Shown in pieces: positions 1 to 6,421 of a stretch of 15,270 bases of DNA (position 1 is its first letter; every line of letters begins with the position of its first letter). The notes under the pieces are model-generated. The model did not search any database. It was not told the origin of the DNA and saw nothing but the letters and a program-made list of their open reading frames with translations. The stretch spans positions 1 to 15,270 of the forward strand of contig DATDAQ010000104.1 of NCBI GenBank assembly GCA_036525295.1, given 5' to 3'. Position numbers and translations under genes: made by a program. Source of the stretch: VRUE01 sp036525295 (lineage in GTDB: Bacteria > Actinomycetota > Thermoleophilia > Solirubrobacterales > 70-9).

Positions 1-48
1 AACCTCCTGAAGCTCTACCGGCACTCCCTGGTGGCAGCGACAGCCTGA
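1..48 (+). CDS. C-terminal tail of an unidentified protein (partial)
   Basis: Frame 1 is open from the window edge and ends with a TGA after 15 residues (NLLKLYRHSLVAATA). This could be the 3' end of a gene entering from the left, but 15 residues are too few to recognise a family or to exclude chance. No terminator with a clear U-tract follows. The next 247 bases, up to the lipoprotein start, hold no ORF I would defend. Confidence 0.3.
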   Translation, partial: NLLKLYRHSLVAATA

Positions 49-295
49 TCGGGTCCCCCAGCCCCCTGCCGTTTTCGCCGAACACCGGATTACGTCGTCG
101 TCGGCTCGAATCAGTTGGGGTTTGCGCGACAGCCTCACGCGGAAGCAGGAGCCCTGGGGTCGAGGACCTATACGTTGCCCAGGAGGTCTAACTGAGCAAT
201 CCATCTAGAAGATTGGAACCAACTAAAAAAGTCTCCGTGGAACCTGGTCCGGCTCAACGGCCTAATTGCGATGAGCACGGTAGGCTGCCCCCTCG

Positions 296-733
296 ATGCG
301 ATGGCTCCCAATCAGCGCAGCGCTCGTCCTCGCCATAGTGACTGCTGGCTGTGGTGGTGACGAGGGAGGAACGACCGCTCAAGGAGGGACGACCTCCCCT
401 GGCGAAGAAAGCGACGAGAGCGCCATCACCCGGACTGCCGAGCAATGGGCTGAGGCTTACGCCACAAACGATCCGGCCTACTGCGAGTTCACGCCCAAGG
501 GGGATGTGAACTTCTGTCGCAACGTCCTGGCCGGTGGAGAACCCACCGTCTACCAGACTGGTTATCTGAACGCCACGGTTGACCAGATCGAGCTCGATTC
601 CTCGGATCAGGGCATCGTCACGCTGTCGAATGGGTGCAAGATCGAGGTGGCCGAAGAAGGGGGTGGCGACTGGCGAGTTTCGAACTCGGGCGGAGCGCTG
701 GCTCGCGGCTGCGAGCAGGGGACTGGTAGGTAG
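296..733 (+). CDS. Small secreted lipoprotein with an NTF2/DUF4878-like body
   Basis: The 145-residue product starts with a short charged end, a hydrophobic stretch and a lipobox, VTAGC, with the lipidated cysteine at residue 19. This is followed by a Gly/Thr/Ser/Glu-rich linker to about residue 42. The mature protein should be anchored on the outer face of the membrane. The body opens with an amphipathic helix (TRTAEQWAEAYATND), as in small NTF2-like lipoproteins. It carries four further cysteines, two in PAYC and NFC and two in NGC and RGC, which could form two disulfides. No catalytic residues are evident and the function is unknown. The ATG at 296 is chosen because it gives a complete signal peptide, although no good ribosome binding site precedes it. 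Third codon positions are clearly less GC-rich than in the T4SS genes on the right, which fits acquired DNA. Confidence 0.8.
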   Translation: MRWLPISAALVLAIVTAGCGGDEGGTTAQGGTTSPGEESDESAITRTAEQWAEAYATNDPAYCEFTPKGDVNFCRNVLAGGEPTVYQTGYLNATVDQIELDSSDQGIVTLSNGCKIEVAEEGGGDWRVSNSGGALARGCEQGTGR

Positions 734-816
734 GTGCGCGCCCGGACGAAGGCCGCTGAGTCGTCGTGGGCCGCGAACGAGGGGAAGCTAGAGCCGTGGG
801 GGAAGATGCTCCCCAG

Positions 817-1200
817 ATGAAGGAGTTGGCGATCATCCACTTCGACGGCGGCGGGCAGAGTCCCGGCCCGGTAGCGGCTGCCTGCATTGTCGAGTTGAGC
901 GACGGCTCCGTCGTCCAGGACGTCAAGCGTTTCAACCAGGGAACCCACAACACCGCTGAGTGGCACGCGCTGATACTCGGCCTGCGTCTAGCGCGCAAGC
1001 ACGGCGAGCGGCATGTGGTGGTCAAGGGCGACTCGACGCTCGTGGTGAAGCAAGTCAACCGCGAATGGAAAACGAAGAGTCCGGCGTTGCGGCCTCTGCG
1101 GACGCAGGCAGAGGGGCTGTTGGCGCAGTTCGAGAGCTCGCGCGTTGAGTGGATTCCGCGCAAGGAGAACTGGCGCGCCGACGAACTTGGGCGGGCCTAA
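817..1200 (+). CDS. RNase HI-like protein
   Basis: The 127-residue product has the RNase HI fold signature along its whole length. D10 lies in IIHFDGGG, E48 in HNTAEWHALILGL, D72 in VVKGDSTLVVKQV, and D122 in the closing NWRADELGRA, so all four acidic metal-binding residues of the family are present. Such proteins cut the RNA strand of RNA-DNA hybrids. Stand-alone forms of this size and N-terminal domains like that of mycobacterial Rv2228c are known. The ATG at 817 is preferred over an upstream in-frame GTG at 766 because conservation begins just after it, but the ribosome binding site (GGGGGA near 798) is rather far away. It stands alone, convergent with the membrane protein at 1580-2119. 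Substrate preference and biological role on this element cannot be read from the sequence. Confidence 0.88.
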   Translation: MKELAIIHFDGGGQSPGPVAAACIVELSDGSVVQDVKRFNQGTHNTAEWHALILGLRLARKHGERHVVVKGDSTLVVKQVNREWKTKSPALRPLRTQAEGLLAQFESSRVEWIPRKENWRADELGRA

Positions 1201-1579
1201 TGAGCCTCGGACCCCCGGTGGCCATTGGCGGCAACTAGCGCTTTGGACGAAAAGCAGCGGGCGCCTTTCACGCGGAGGCGAGCCAACCGCAAGCCGCTCG
1301 CCTCTGGAAATACGTCCCGGTCCGCGGGCGGGCTCTCCACATCGGGGAGAGCCTCTAGCGCGGCACTCAGTGGGGCGTATTCGAGCCCAACGCCTAGCAA
1401 CTCTGGGAGCCGGTCCCGCCAAGTGCGATGCGGAGATGACCCCGCCGAACGCTATCGACTGTGGCGTCGCGAACGTCGTGTTGGCTTCACGCCGCTGAAG
1501 CCAGCCGAGTTCGTTGTCTTCCGGATCGTCCCGCAGCAAGCCGCTGTTGTACCTCTGGTGACGACGCTCGGGCCACTCC
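1201..1579. other. 379-bp gene-free stretch between convergent genes
   Basis: Reading frames here (for example a plus-strand frame from 1225) are rich in Arg, Ser and Ala, lack domain-like sequence and overlap each other, so I treat them as chance. The only clear structure is the hairpin at 1331-1353. No tRNA-like cloverleaf was found, although a TTCGAGC string occurs near 1380. Confidence 0.6.
1331..1353. terminator. Hairpin between convergent genes, possible bidirectional terminator
   Basis: GGCTCTCC at 1331-1338 pairs perfectly with GGAGAGCC at 1346-1353 around a 7-nt loop. It lies between two convergent genes, where a terminator is expected. No U-tract follows on either strand, so the assignment as an intrinsic terminator is weak. 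Confidence 0.35.
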
Positions 1580-2119
1580 TCAACAGATGTTGCCGATGGT
1601 CGTAAGAACCGCGCCGACGACGAACAGCCCAGTGCCGGTCCACTGAAACGCGAGCGAAGACTTGAGGGCTTCCTTACGCTCTTCCTCGGCCTGTTGGCGT
1701 TCCTGCCCTACCTGTGCCCCTAGCTCGTCCAACTTCTGTCGGACCTCCCGTATCTCGCCTCGGAGTTTCCGGCGTTCCTGCGTCACCTCTTTCTCGAGGC
1801 GCTCAAGGTTCTTCTCCAAGGCTTCGACACGATCCTCCATCGAGCCTTCGATTCGGTATCGGGCGGTGAGCTCTGCCGAAACGGTGCCTCCACCGGCGAT
1901 GGCCGCTCCCATCTCAACTGTCTCGGACACACCAAATCGCTGGCGAACCCAGACGCGCAGCTTCGTCCATGCCTTGGGCGCGCCGAATTCTCGACGCTGG
2001 ACGCGGGCCAGCTCCCATGCGACGACGAAGAAGCCCAACACCTCAAGGCTGCCGCCTACGATGTTGAGCGCGGTGCAACTCACGCGGGCCAAGGTAGACT
2101 GAGCACCGGACCCGCTCAT
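1580..2119 (-). CDS. Two-pass membrane protein with a long central coiled coil
   Basis: I do not recognise this family. The 179-residue product has a hydrophobic segment near residues 18-38 (LNIVGGSLEVLGFFVVAWEL) and a loop with a basic stretch. A strongly charged heptad-rich region follows at about 93-152 (EDRVEALEKNLERLEKEV, then REVRQKLDELGAQVGQERQQAEEERKEA). A second hydrophobic segment ends the protein near 159-177. Both ends would sit in the membrane with the coiled coil on one side, a layout suited to oligomerising or scaffolding. An in-frame ATG upstream at 2248 would add 43 residues of non-domain-like sequence, so the ATG at 2119 is preferred; neither start has a strong ribosome binding site. 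It is divergent from the cupin gene, with 185 bp between them. Confidence 0.65.
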   Translation of the reverse strand: MSGSGAQSTLARVSCTALNIVGGSLEVLGFFVVAWELARVQRREFGAPKAWTKLRVWVRQRFGVSETVEMGAAIAGGGTVSAELTARYRIEGSMEDRVEALEKNLERLEKEVTQERRKLRGEIREVRQKLDELGAQVGQERQQAEEERKEALKSSLAFQWTGTGLFVVGAVLTTIGNIC

Positions 2120-2304
2120 AGACTCGACGGCGTGAAGTCGACAGCAGTCATAGCCGGGAAGCTTTGTCACATGTTGGTGCGGACTTGACCTGCTGACTGG
2201 GGTTTTGACCTTCGCTTCAGGTGCGGTTGACTGAAACCGCTCCTGCATCGCGCGAACAGGGGCAGCTAACCGGATACCCCATTTAGCTGAAAGGATTCGT
2301 TGGC
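2120..2304. promoter_or_regulatory. Divergent intergenic region with a small inverted repeat
   Basis: This region should hold promoters for the minus-strand membrane protein and the plus-strand cupin. GCGGTT at 2223-2228 and AACCGC at 2235-2240 form a perfect 6-bp inverted repeat with a 6-nt centre. Several TTGAC strings are seen (2185, 2205, 2227), but none has a convincing -10 hexamer at 16-18 bp. The cupin has a good ribosome binding site, AAAGGA at 2290-2295. Specific promoters cannot be assigned. Confidence 0.35.
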
Positions 2305-2685
2305 ATGGAGGAGGGTCTGCCGCGCGAGGTCTCTAAGCCGTGGGGGAGCGAGTTGTGGTTCGCGCAAACCGACAGATACGCCGGGAAGATCCTTCGGGTC
2401 CGGGCCGGCTGCCGCCTCTCCATCCAGTTCCATGAGGAAAAGGACGAGACCTCATACGTCCTGTCGGGCCGGGTGGTCGTCTCCCAAGGCGATTCTGCCG
2501 ACCGGCTGACCGCCAGGGAGCTTGGACCCGGCGAGTCGTGGCGCAATCAGCCAGGAATCGTCCATACGCTCGAAGCGGTCGAGGACGCCGAGATCATCGA
2601 GGTCTCGACGCCGCAGCTTGAGGACGTTGTCCGCTTGGAGGACAGATACGGGCGCGTGCCGCCCGTCGATCAGCGCCAGACCTAG
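2305..2685 (+). CDS. Single-domain cupin resembling the isomerase domain of type II mannose-6-phosphate isomerases
   Basis: The 126-residue product opens with KPWGSELWFA at residues 11-20 and continues GKILRVRAGCRLSIQFHEEKDETSYVLSG in two overlapping parts (28-40 and 39-55). This is the arrangement of the cupin domain in ManC/type II phosphomannose isomerases. The second motif is PGIVH at 83-87. Likely metal ligands are H43, E48 and H87; the second histidine of the classical HxH is Glu here, so metal binding or activity may differ. Stand-alone forms act in sugar-phosphate or nucleotide-sugar metabolism, but the substrate is not evident and the protein could instead be a binding protein. AAAGGA lies 9 nt before the ATG. 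Its stop overlaps the stop of the convergent gene at 2682-2918 by three bases. Confidence 0.82.
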   Translation: MEEGLPREVSKPWGSELWFAQTDRYAGKILRVRAGCRLSIQFHEEKDETSYVLSGRVVVSQGDSADRLTARELGPGESWRNQPGIVHTLEAVEDAEIIEVSTPQLEDVVRLEDRYGRVPPVDQRQT

Positions 2686-2918
2686 TGGGTGGAAAGCTCG
2701 GGCTTCAGGATGTGAGTGCTTCCGTCGGCCGAGACGAGCACGACGGACAGGCCTTGATCGGCGGCGCGCTCGATCGCGTGGCCGGCTCCAGGCTCGTCGG
2801 CGTCAATGAAGGCGGCCTTCTCGGGGTAGGGCGAGCGACCCTCAATGGCGAGGTCGAGCGCTTCGTCCATCACCTTCGCGGCGGGAGATTGTGAGTCGTT
2901 AGTCACTGGCGTCGCCAT
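2682..2918 (-). CDS. Small acidic protein, last gene of the integrase operon, possible partner or antitoxin
   Basis: I do not recognise this 78-residue protein. It has a hydrophilic N-terminus and a helix with VMDEALDLAIEG at about 16-27. The compact C-terminal half includes KAAFIDADEPGAGHAIERAA and a strand-like LSVVLVSADGSTHILKP. Its ATG lies inside the last codons of the upstream gene (16-nt overlap), which suggests translational coupling and matched expression. GAAGG immediately before the ATG is too close to be a normal ribosome binding site, again consistent with coupling. Being small, acidic and coupled behind a putative toxin, it could be an antitoxin, but no DNA-binding domain is seen and this is inference. 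A silent or chance ORF is less likely given the two overlaps. Confidence 0.6.
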   Translation of the reverse strand: MATPVTNDSQSPAAKVMDEALDLAIEGRSPYPEKAAFIDADEPGAGHAIERAADQGLSVVLVSADGSTHILKPELSTH

Positions 2919-3214
2919 CCTTCAATCATCTCGCGGTAGCCGCCCTTGATCTCTGCGATCGCGGCCCGCATTCCGTCTCCAAGGGTACCGCGCTGCAAGG
3001 GCGTTCCCGACTGCTTGCCCGCGCTGCGGGTGTAGCGGTGCATCTCGTTGTGGCCGTGGGCGCCGTCATAGAGGCGAATCGTCTCCGTTCTCCCTTCGAT
3101 CTCGTAGAGCAGCATGACCGCGTAGTCGGTGACTTCCTTGCCGTCCGTCGTGAACTCGACGCGGAGGATCGCCCAGAGGAGGTAATCCAGAGGAAGTTCG
3201 TATGCCCCGCTCAT
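2903..3214 (-). CDS. Small protein of the TumE/DUF6516/DUF7718-like group, putative toxin
   Basis: The 103-residue product has two strand-like segments, LWAILRVEFTTDGKEVTDY and AVMLLYEIEGRTETIRLYD. A His-rich signature follows at residues 47-61, RLYDGAHGHNEMHRY, with H53, H55 and H59. A basic C-terminal helix (AIAEIKGGYREMIEGWRR) ends it. An R-x-Y/D-x-AHG-x-x-H type signature after a short beta sheet recalls proteins annotated as DUF6516/TumE toxins and DUF7718; this rests on memory of the motif, not on a search. The ATG overlaps the integrase stop as ATGA (3214 to 3211), so it is co-translated with the integrase, and its own end overlaps the next gene by 16 nt. The coupling suggests a role linked to integration state or element maintenance. 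A non-toxin accessory role cannot be excluded. Confidence 0.62.
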   Translation of the reverse strand: MSGAYELPLDYLLWAILRVEFTTDGKEVTDYAVMLLYEIEGRTETIRLYDGAHGHNEMHRYTRSAGKQSGTPLQRGTLGDGMRAAIAEIKGGYREMIEGWRRQ

Positions 3215-4467
3215 CGACCTCGGACGCTATCCAGGGCTTCGGCGCTTCGCTCGGCCAGGAACTCGTCGAGCTGGTTGCGGGCGCGCTCCAGCTCACCCGG
3301 CAGCATGTGGGTGTAGCGCTCCAGCGTGATCCGCGCGGCGCCGGGCTGATACTCCGGCGTCTTGTGCCCCATGATCTGCGATGCGACCTTGGGCGAGACT
3401 CCGGCGTGGTCGAGCCAGGTGGCTGCGGTGTGACGAGCCTCGTGGAGCGCGATCGGCTCAAGGTCGAGTTCACGCCATCGCCGATGGGCGCGCGCTTGGA
3501 GAGAGTCGAGAGAGACCATCCCCGAGCGCGACTTCTTGCGTGGCGGACAGACCTTTCCCTTCTTCGGTCGACCCTGGGCGATCCACTCCTCGCGCAGGAT
3601 CGTCCGCAGCGGCGCGACAAAGGGGACAACCCGCCAAGAGCCGCCCGGCTTGCGGCCCTCCTCGTCAGCGGCCAGCTCGCCCGCATCGGTCTCGAAGTCG
3701 ATCTCCTCCCAATCGAGGATGCGGATCTCCTGACTGCGAGCCGTCCCGTAGCCGGCGAGGGCGAAGGGAACCGAGTCGCGCAGCGCCTCGCGCGGGTCGC
3801 GCGACTTTCCTTCCGCGCGTTCCTTCGGAGTCGTCTCGTACAGGGCCGCCAGGAGCCGGACAAACTCCGCAGGGGTGGCGACTCGATCACGCGGCTTTGC
3901 CGTGCTGGCCGGCAACCTGACGTGTTGGGCTGGGTCATGGTCCGCGAGTTCTCGATCCTGTGCGAAGCGGTAGAGGGCGCGAAGTGAATTGACGATCCCT
4001 CGGACACGCGAGCTGGAGAGGCGCTTGTTGAGTTCGTCGACGAGCCCCTGCACATCGCCCCGCTTCACTTTTCCGAGTCGGCGCCGGGCCAGCTCGTCGG
4101 GGATCTGCGCCAGGGCCGACTCCAGGCTGTCGGCTGAGCGGCGCCGATAGCGGCGGCCGTGCTTGTTGAGCGCGACGCCATCGCGGGCCGCTTTGATGAA
4201 TCTGGTCCGCACCTCGTCGAGGCGGATTCCGGCTTCGTGGGGAACTTTGCCCTTGCGCACCGCCTCACGGAGATCGGCACGAGCATCGCGGGCTTCGGTG
4301 GCGCCCGAAAACCGCGGGGTCTTTCGCTGGCGGCGCTCGCCGCGATCCCAAACGGTCCCGTAGTAGGACGGTGTGCAGGAGCAGGGCTTCCCTTCGCCGA
4401 CCCGGCAAGTGCTCCGGTGGCGGGCAAACACACCCTGGTAGCGCGTCTTGGTGTCAAATCCAGCCAT
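3211..4467 (-). CDS. int: Tyrosine recombinase / phage-type integrase of the mobile element
   Basis: The 418-residue product catalyses site-specific integration and excision. The C-terminal catalytic domain (about 195-405) keeps the active-site set: R244 in YGTARSQEIRILDW, probable K273, H342-x-x-R345 in LHEARHTAATWLDHAGVS, H368 in QIMGHK, and the nucleophile Y385 in ITLERYTHM. A SAM-like core-binding domain lies near 78-180. The N-terminus carries H17, C21, C29 and C31 (RHRSTC, then PCSCTPSYYG), which could bind zinc, a layout I have seen in actinobacterial integrases. The ATG at 4467 is preferred over one at 4566, which would add 33 residues overlapping the HTH gene. It follows the HTH gene by 7 bp and overlaps the next gene as ATGA, so all belong to one operon. 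The attachment site was not found. Confidence 0.95.
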   Translation of the reverse strand: MAGFDTKTRYQGVFARHRSTCRVGEGKPCSCTPSYYGTVWDRGERRQRKTPRFSGATEARDARADLREAVRKGKVPHEAGIRLDEVRTRFIKAARDGVALNKHGRRYRRRSADSLESALAQIPDELARRRLGKVKRGDVQGLVDELNKRLSSSRVRGIVNSLRALYRFAQDRELADHDPAQHVRLPASTAKPRDRVATPAEFVRLLAALYETTPKERAEGKSRDPREALRDSVPFALAGYGTARSQEIRILDWEEIDFETDAGELAADEEGRKPGGSWRVVPFVAPLRTILREEWIAQGRPKKGKVCPPRKKSRSGMVSLDSLQARAHRRWRELDLEPIALHEARHTAATWLDHAGVSPKVASQIMGHKTPEYQPGAARITLERYTHMLPGELERARNQLDEFLAERSAEALDSVRGR

Positions 4468-4474
4468 CAGCCGA

Positions 4475-4663
4475 TCACCGCCGACTGGCGGGCTCGCATG
4501 CCTCGTGGTCGGACCAGCGCTGCAAGTCCCTGGGTCGGTAGAGGCGAAGCTGCCCCGAATAGACACAGCGCATGTAGGGCTGGACGTGGCGCTGGAAGTG
4601 GCTGAGGCTCATGCCGAGCGCTTCGGCCGCCTCGCGGCGAGTCAGCAGGAAGCGCCGCGGCAT
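4475..4663 (-). CDS. xis: Excisionase-like helix-turn-helix protein
   Basis: This 62-residue basic protein has a winged HTH of the MerR/excisionase type. The sequence LTRREAAEALGMSLSHFQRH at about 7-26 is the HTH, then a wing-like segment leads to LYRPRDLQRWSDHEA at 41-55. Such proteins bind near attachment sites and set the direction of the tyrosine recombinase toward excision; many also control the promoter of the int operon. Here it lies directly upstream of the integrase on the same strand with 7 bp between stop and start, the classic xis-int order. The ribosome binding site AGGAGG (4674 to 4669 on the minus strand) lies 5 nt before the ATG and is the strongest in this operon. The symbol is given by position and fold; function as excisionase is inferred. 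Confidence 0.85.
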   Translation of the reverse strand: MPRRFLLTRREAAEALGMSLSHFQRHVQPYMRCVYSGQLRLYRPRDLQRWSDHEACEPASRR

Positions 4664-4914
4664 GGCGTCCTCCTGCTCGTGGTTGGCTGGTGTCGACTCT
4701 GCTCACGTCTTGTCTCCTCTCCTCGAGGACGCTGGCCCGGTTTCTCTCCGCCACTCCTCCGCGCCGGGATGGGCACGGACGAGTGAGGAGATGACAGTGA
4801 GAAAAGTGCGCGCAGCCCACGATTGGGCCCCCAGCGCCAGGCGCGGAAAATGGGCGGGGAGGAACCGGGCCTGCCGCCGAGCGCCAGCGAGGTGTCCCTG
4901 AAGCCCGCCATCGC
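4664..4914. promoter_or_regulatory. Region upstream of the xis-int operon, downstream of the cell-wall hydrolase
   Basis: These 251 bp lie between the end of the hydrolase gene and the start of the HTH gene, both on the minus strand. A minus-strand frame from 4911 exists but is Arg/Pro/Ser-rich and runs into the HTH gene, so I do not count it. GCCCA at 4815-4819 pairs with TGGGC at 4824-4828 across a CGAT loop, with a TTTTC on the minus strand about 9 nt beyond, a weak candidate terminator. The xis-int promoter and binding sites for the HTH protein should lie here, but I see no clear -35/-10 pair. Confidence 0.35.
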
Positions 4915-5931
4915 TCACAGCCCCGGTGGGTGCCGCATCTCGAATCCGGCCAGGTAGGAGGCGGAGAACTTGTCTTCGCCGATCCAACCCGGACCCTTGC
5001 CGGGGGCGACGATCCCCGAAGTGCCCCAATAACGCTCGCCCGACGGCGTCACTCCCGCCGAGAAACGGATGAAGGTGTGGGCGTCTTCGCCGTAGGGCTT
5101 GACGAAGATCGTCACCCACTGTCCCGGTCCTGGTTCGCCCCAGCGGACCAGCCGCGTCGTGTCCATCGTCGGGTTGCCGAAGCCACCGACCTGGAGCAGG
5201 TGACTGACGGCGCTCGAACAGTCGAAGGGGCCGTTGGCGGGAGTCGGCGAGACTCCGTGGGAGCCGCCCCAGACGTACTCCGAGGTCGGGCGGAGGGCGC
5301 CGAGGCGGGCAGCCTCGGAGACCATCCGTGCGACGGTCTCGTTGGGCGCGCTCGCCGCCGCGGCGCAGCCGCCGCCGCTCGACGTCTCGACCGTGCCGTT
5401 ACCGGCGAAACGATGCGCGTGCGCCAGGACCTCGGCGACGTACCACTCGGCGTGGTTGTAGCTGTAGATCGCGCCGTGCCAGTCCCCCGGAGCCCCAGAC
5501 GTGCGCAGGAGGCGGGCGGCGGCGAAGATCGCGTCCCAGGGGTTGTAGGGGTCCTTGGTGCCGTCGCCGTTGCCGTCGACGCCGAAGGCTTCCCAGCTCG
5601 ACGGTAGGAACTGCATCCAGCCTTCGGCTTCCGCCGAGGAGACCCCGAGATTGGTGCCGAAGCCGGTCTCGACCCAATTGATCCCGGCGAGGATCGACGG
5701 CCCTTCCTCCCCCAGCCCGTACTTCGCCGCCGCCTGCTCGTAGATCGGGACCAGGCGCTTCGGCACCTTCGAGTTGAGCGCGCCGACGGCTTCGCCGCCG
5801 CCGCAGCTCGGCGAGGCGCCAAACATCCCCGTGACCGCGAGCAGGACGCCGATCAGAGCCGCGAGCAACCCGAGCGGCAAGCCGAGCAGTAGCTTCGGCG
5901 CGCGGGGAGCGAGGAGTGAGCCGGCCTCCAC
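4915..5931 (-). CDS. VirB1-like bifunctional peptidoglycan hydrolase (lytic transglycosylase plus NlpC/P60-like)
   Basis: The 338-residue product has an N-terminal membrane anchor at about 12-36. A lytic transglycosylase domain at about 55-175 follows, with catalytic E88 in GINWVETGFG. It also has the family motifs GWMQFLPSSWEAFGVDGNGD (104-123), DPYNPWDAIFAAARLL (127-142) and AIYSYNHAEWYV (154-165). After a low-complexity linker comes an NlpC/P60-like domain, with YVWGG at 219-223, the nucleophile C238 in FDCSSAV and a likely catalytic H285 in DAHTFIRF. It would cut glycan strands and peptide stems to let the conjugation pore through the wall. A GTG start at 5931 is used; GAGGG precedes it and the upstream lipoprotein ends 7 bp away, so the two are co-transcribed, apart from the main T4SS operon. 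Confidence 0.92.
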   Translation of the reverse strand: MEAGSLLAPRAPKLLLGLPLGLLAALIGVLLAVTGMFGASPSCGGGEAVGALNSKVPKRLVPIYEQAAAKYGLGEEGPSILAGINWVETGFGTNLGVSSAEAEGWMQFLPSSWEAFGVDGNGDGTKDPYNPWDAIFAAARLLRTSGAPGDWHGAIYSYNHAEWYVAEVLAHAHRFAGNGTVETSSGGGCAAAASAPNETVARMVSEAARLGALRPTSEYVWGGSHGVSPTPANGPFDCSSAVSHLLQVGGFGNPTMDTTRLVRWGEPGPGQWVTIFVKPYGEDAHTFIRFSAGVTPSGERYWGTSGIVAPGKGPGWIGEDKFSASYLAGFEMRHPPGL

Positions 5932-5938
5932 GGCACCC

Positions 5939-6421
5939 TCAGCTCGGCGGTGAGATGGCGACGACCCGCCAGCGCGAGCCCTGTTTGCGAACGAGGAAGC
6001 TGACCGCGAAGGGCGGCGAGCGACCGTCGCCGATCTTGACCACGCCGGCCAGCGCGGCGCCGCGCGGCCGCAGGGTCACGGCGAGAGCACGAGGGTGAAG
6101 GCCGCGCCGAGCGGGCGGCACCCTCGACGCCGCCGCCAGGAGGTCGCGGCGGAGAGCATTGGTGGCGCCCGACAACCTGGGAGGGCGTCGCCAATAGATA
6201 CTGCGGGCGTAGGCGGAGGCGAAACGACGGGCGACGCGGACGGCGGGCGCGAGCTGCCCGGCAGCGACCGGGCCGCCGCGCGTGCCGCTCAGAAGTGACG
6301 AGCCGCCCTGGGTGTTGGTGTCACCCGAGGAGCAGCCGACGAGGACAACGGCGAGGAGCACCAGCCCGAGCGACGCCCCGGCGCGGCGACGGCGCGGCGA
6401 GATGTGACAGGCAGAGTGCAT
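5939..6421 (-). CDS. Lipoprotein co-transcribed with the cell-wall hydrolase, possibly NTF2/VirB8-like
   Basis: The 160-residue product has a basic N-terminus (SPRRRRAGAS), a hydrophobic stretch and a lipobox LVGC with the lipidated cysteine at residue 30. After a linker, a helix (VRVARRFASAYARSIYW, about 62-78) leads to a region with NALRRDLLAAASRVPPARRG. It closes with strands such as FAVSFLVRKQGSRWRVVAISPP. A long helix followed by a sheet ending in a W-R-V strand is the pattern of small NTF2-like transfer proteins in Gram-positive T4SS (TcpC/VirB8-like), but the similarity is by eye only. It lies 7 bp upstream of the hydrolase gene, so it may position or regulate that enzyme at the transfer site. 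It starts the minus-strand operon of the divergent control region. The AGGGG before the ATG is close (3 nt). Confidence 0.78.
   Translation of the reverse strand: MHSACHISPRRRRAGASLGLVLLAVVLVGCSSGDTNTQGGSSLLSGTRGGPVAAGQLAPAVRVARRFASAYARSIYWRRPPRLSGATNALRRDLLAAASRVPPARRGLHPRALAVTLRPRGAALAGVVKIGDGRSPPFAVSFLVRKQGSRWRVVAISPPS

Noticed and set aside
100..125. tRNA-like T-loop string GGCTCGAATC
   Set aside because: Flanking bases do not form the 5-bp T stem and no acceptor or anticodon arm could be built, so it is not a tRNA or a tRNA-derived attachment site.
214..244. Direct repeat TGGAACC, two copies 24 bp apart
   Set aside because: Seven bases only, with no related structure; too short to separate from chance.
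1225..1605. Plus-strand ORF of 126 codons in the gap after the RNase HI-like gene
   Set aside because: No domain, no ribosome binding site, Arg/Ser-rich, and it overlaps the end of the minus-strand membrane protein gene.
3202..3987. Plus-strand ORF of 261 codons within the integrase region
   Set aside because: The minus strand encodes an intact integrase with all catalytic residues; this frame has none.
4642..4911. Minus-strand ORF of 89 codons before the HTH gene
   Set aside because: Arg/Pro/Ser-rich, overlaps the HTH start out of frame, and the region is better explained as regulatory DNA.
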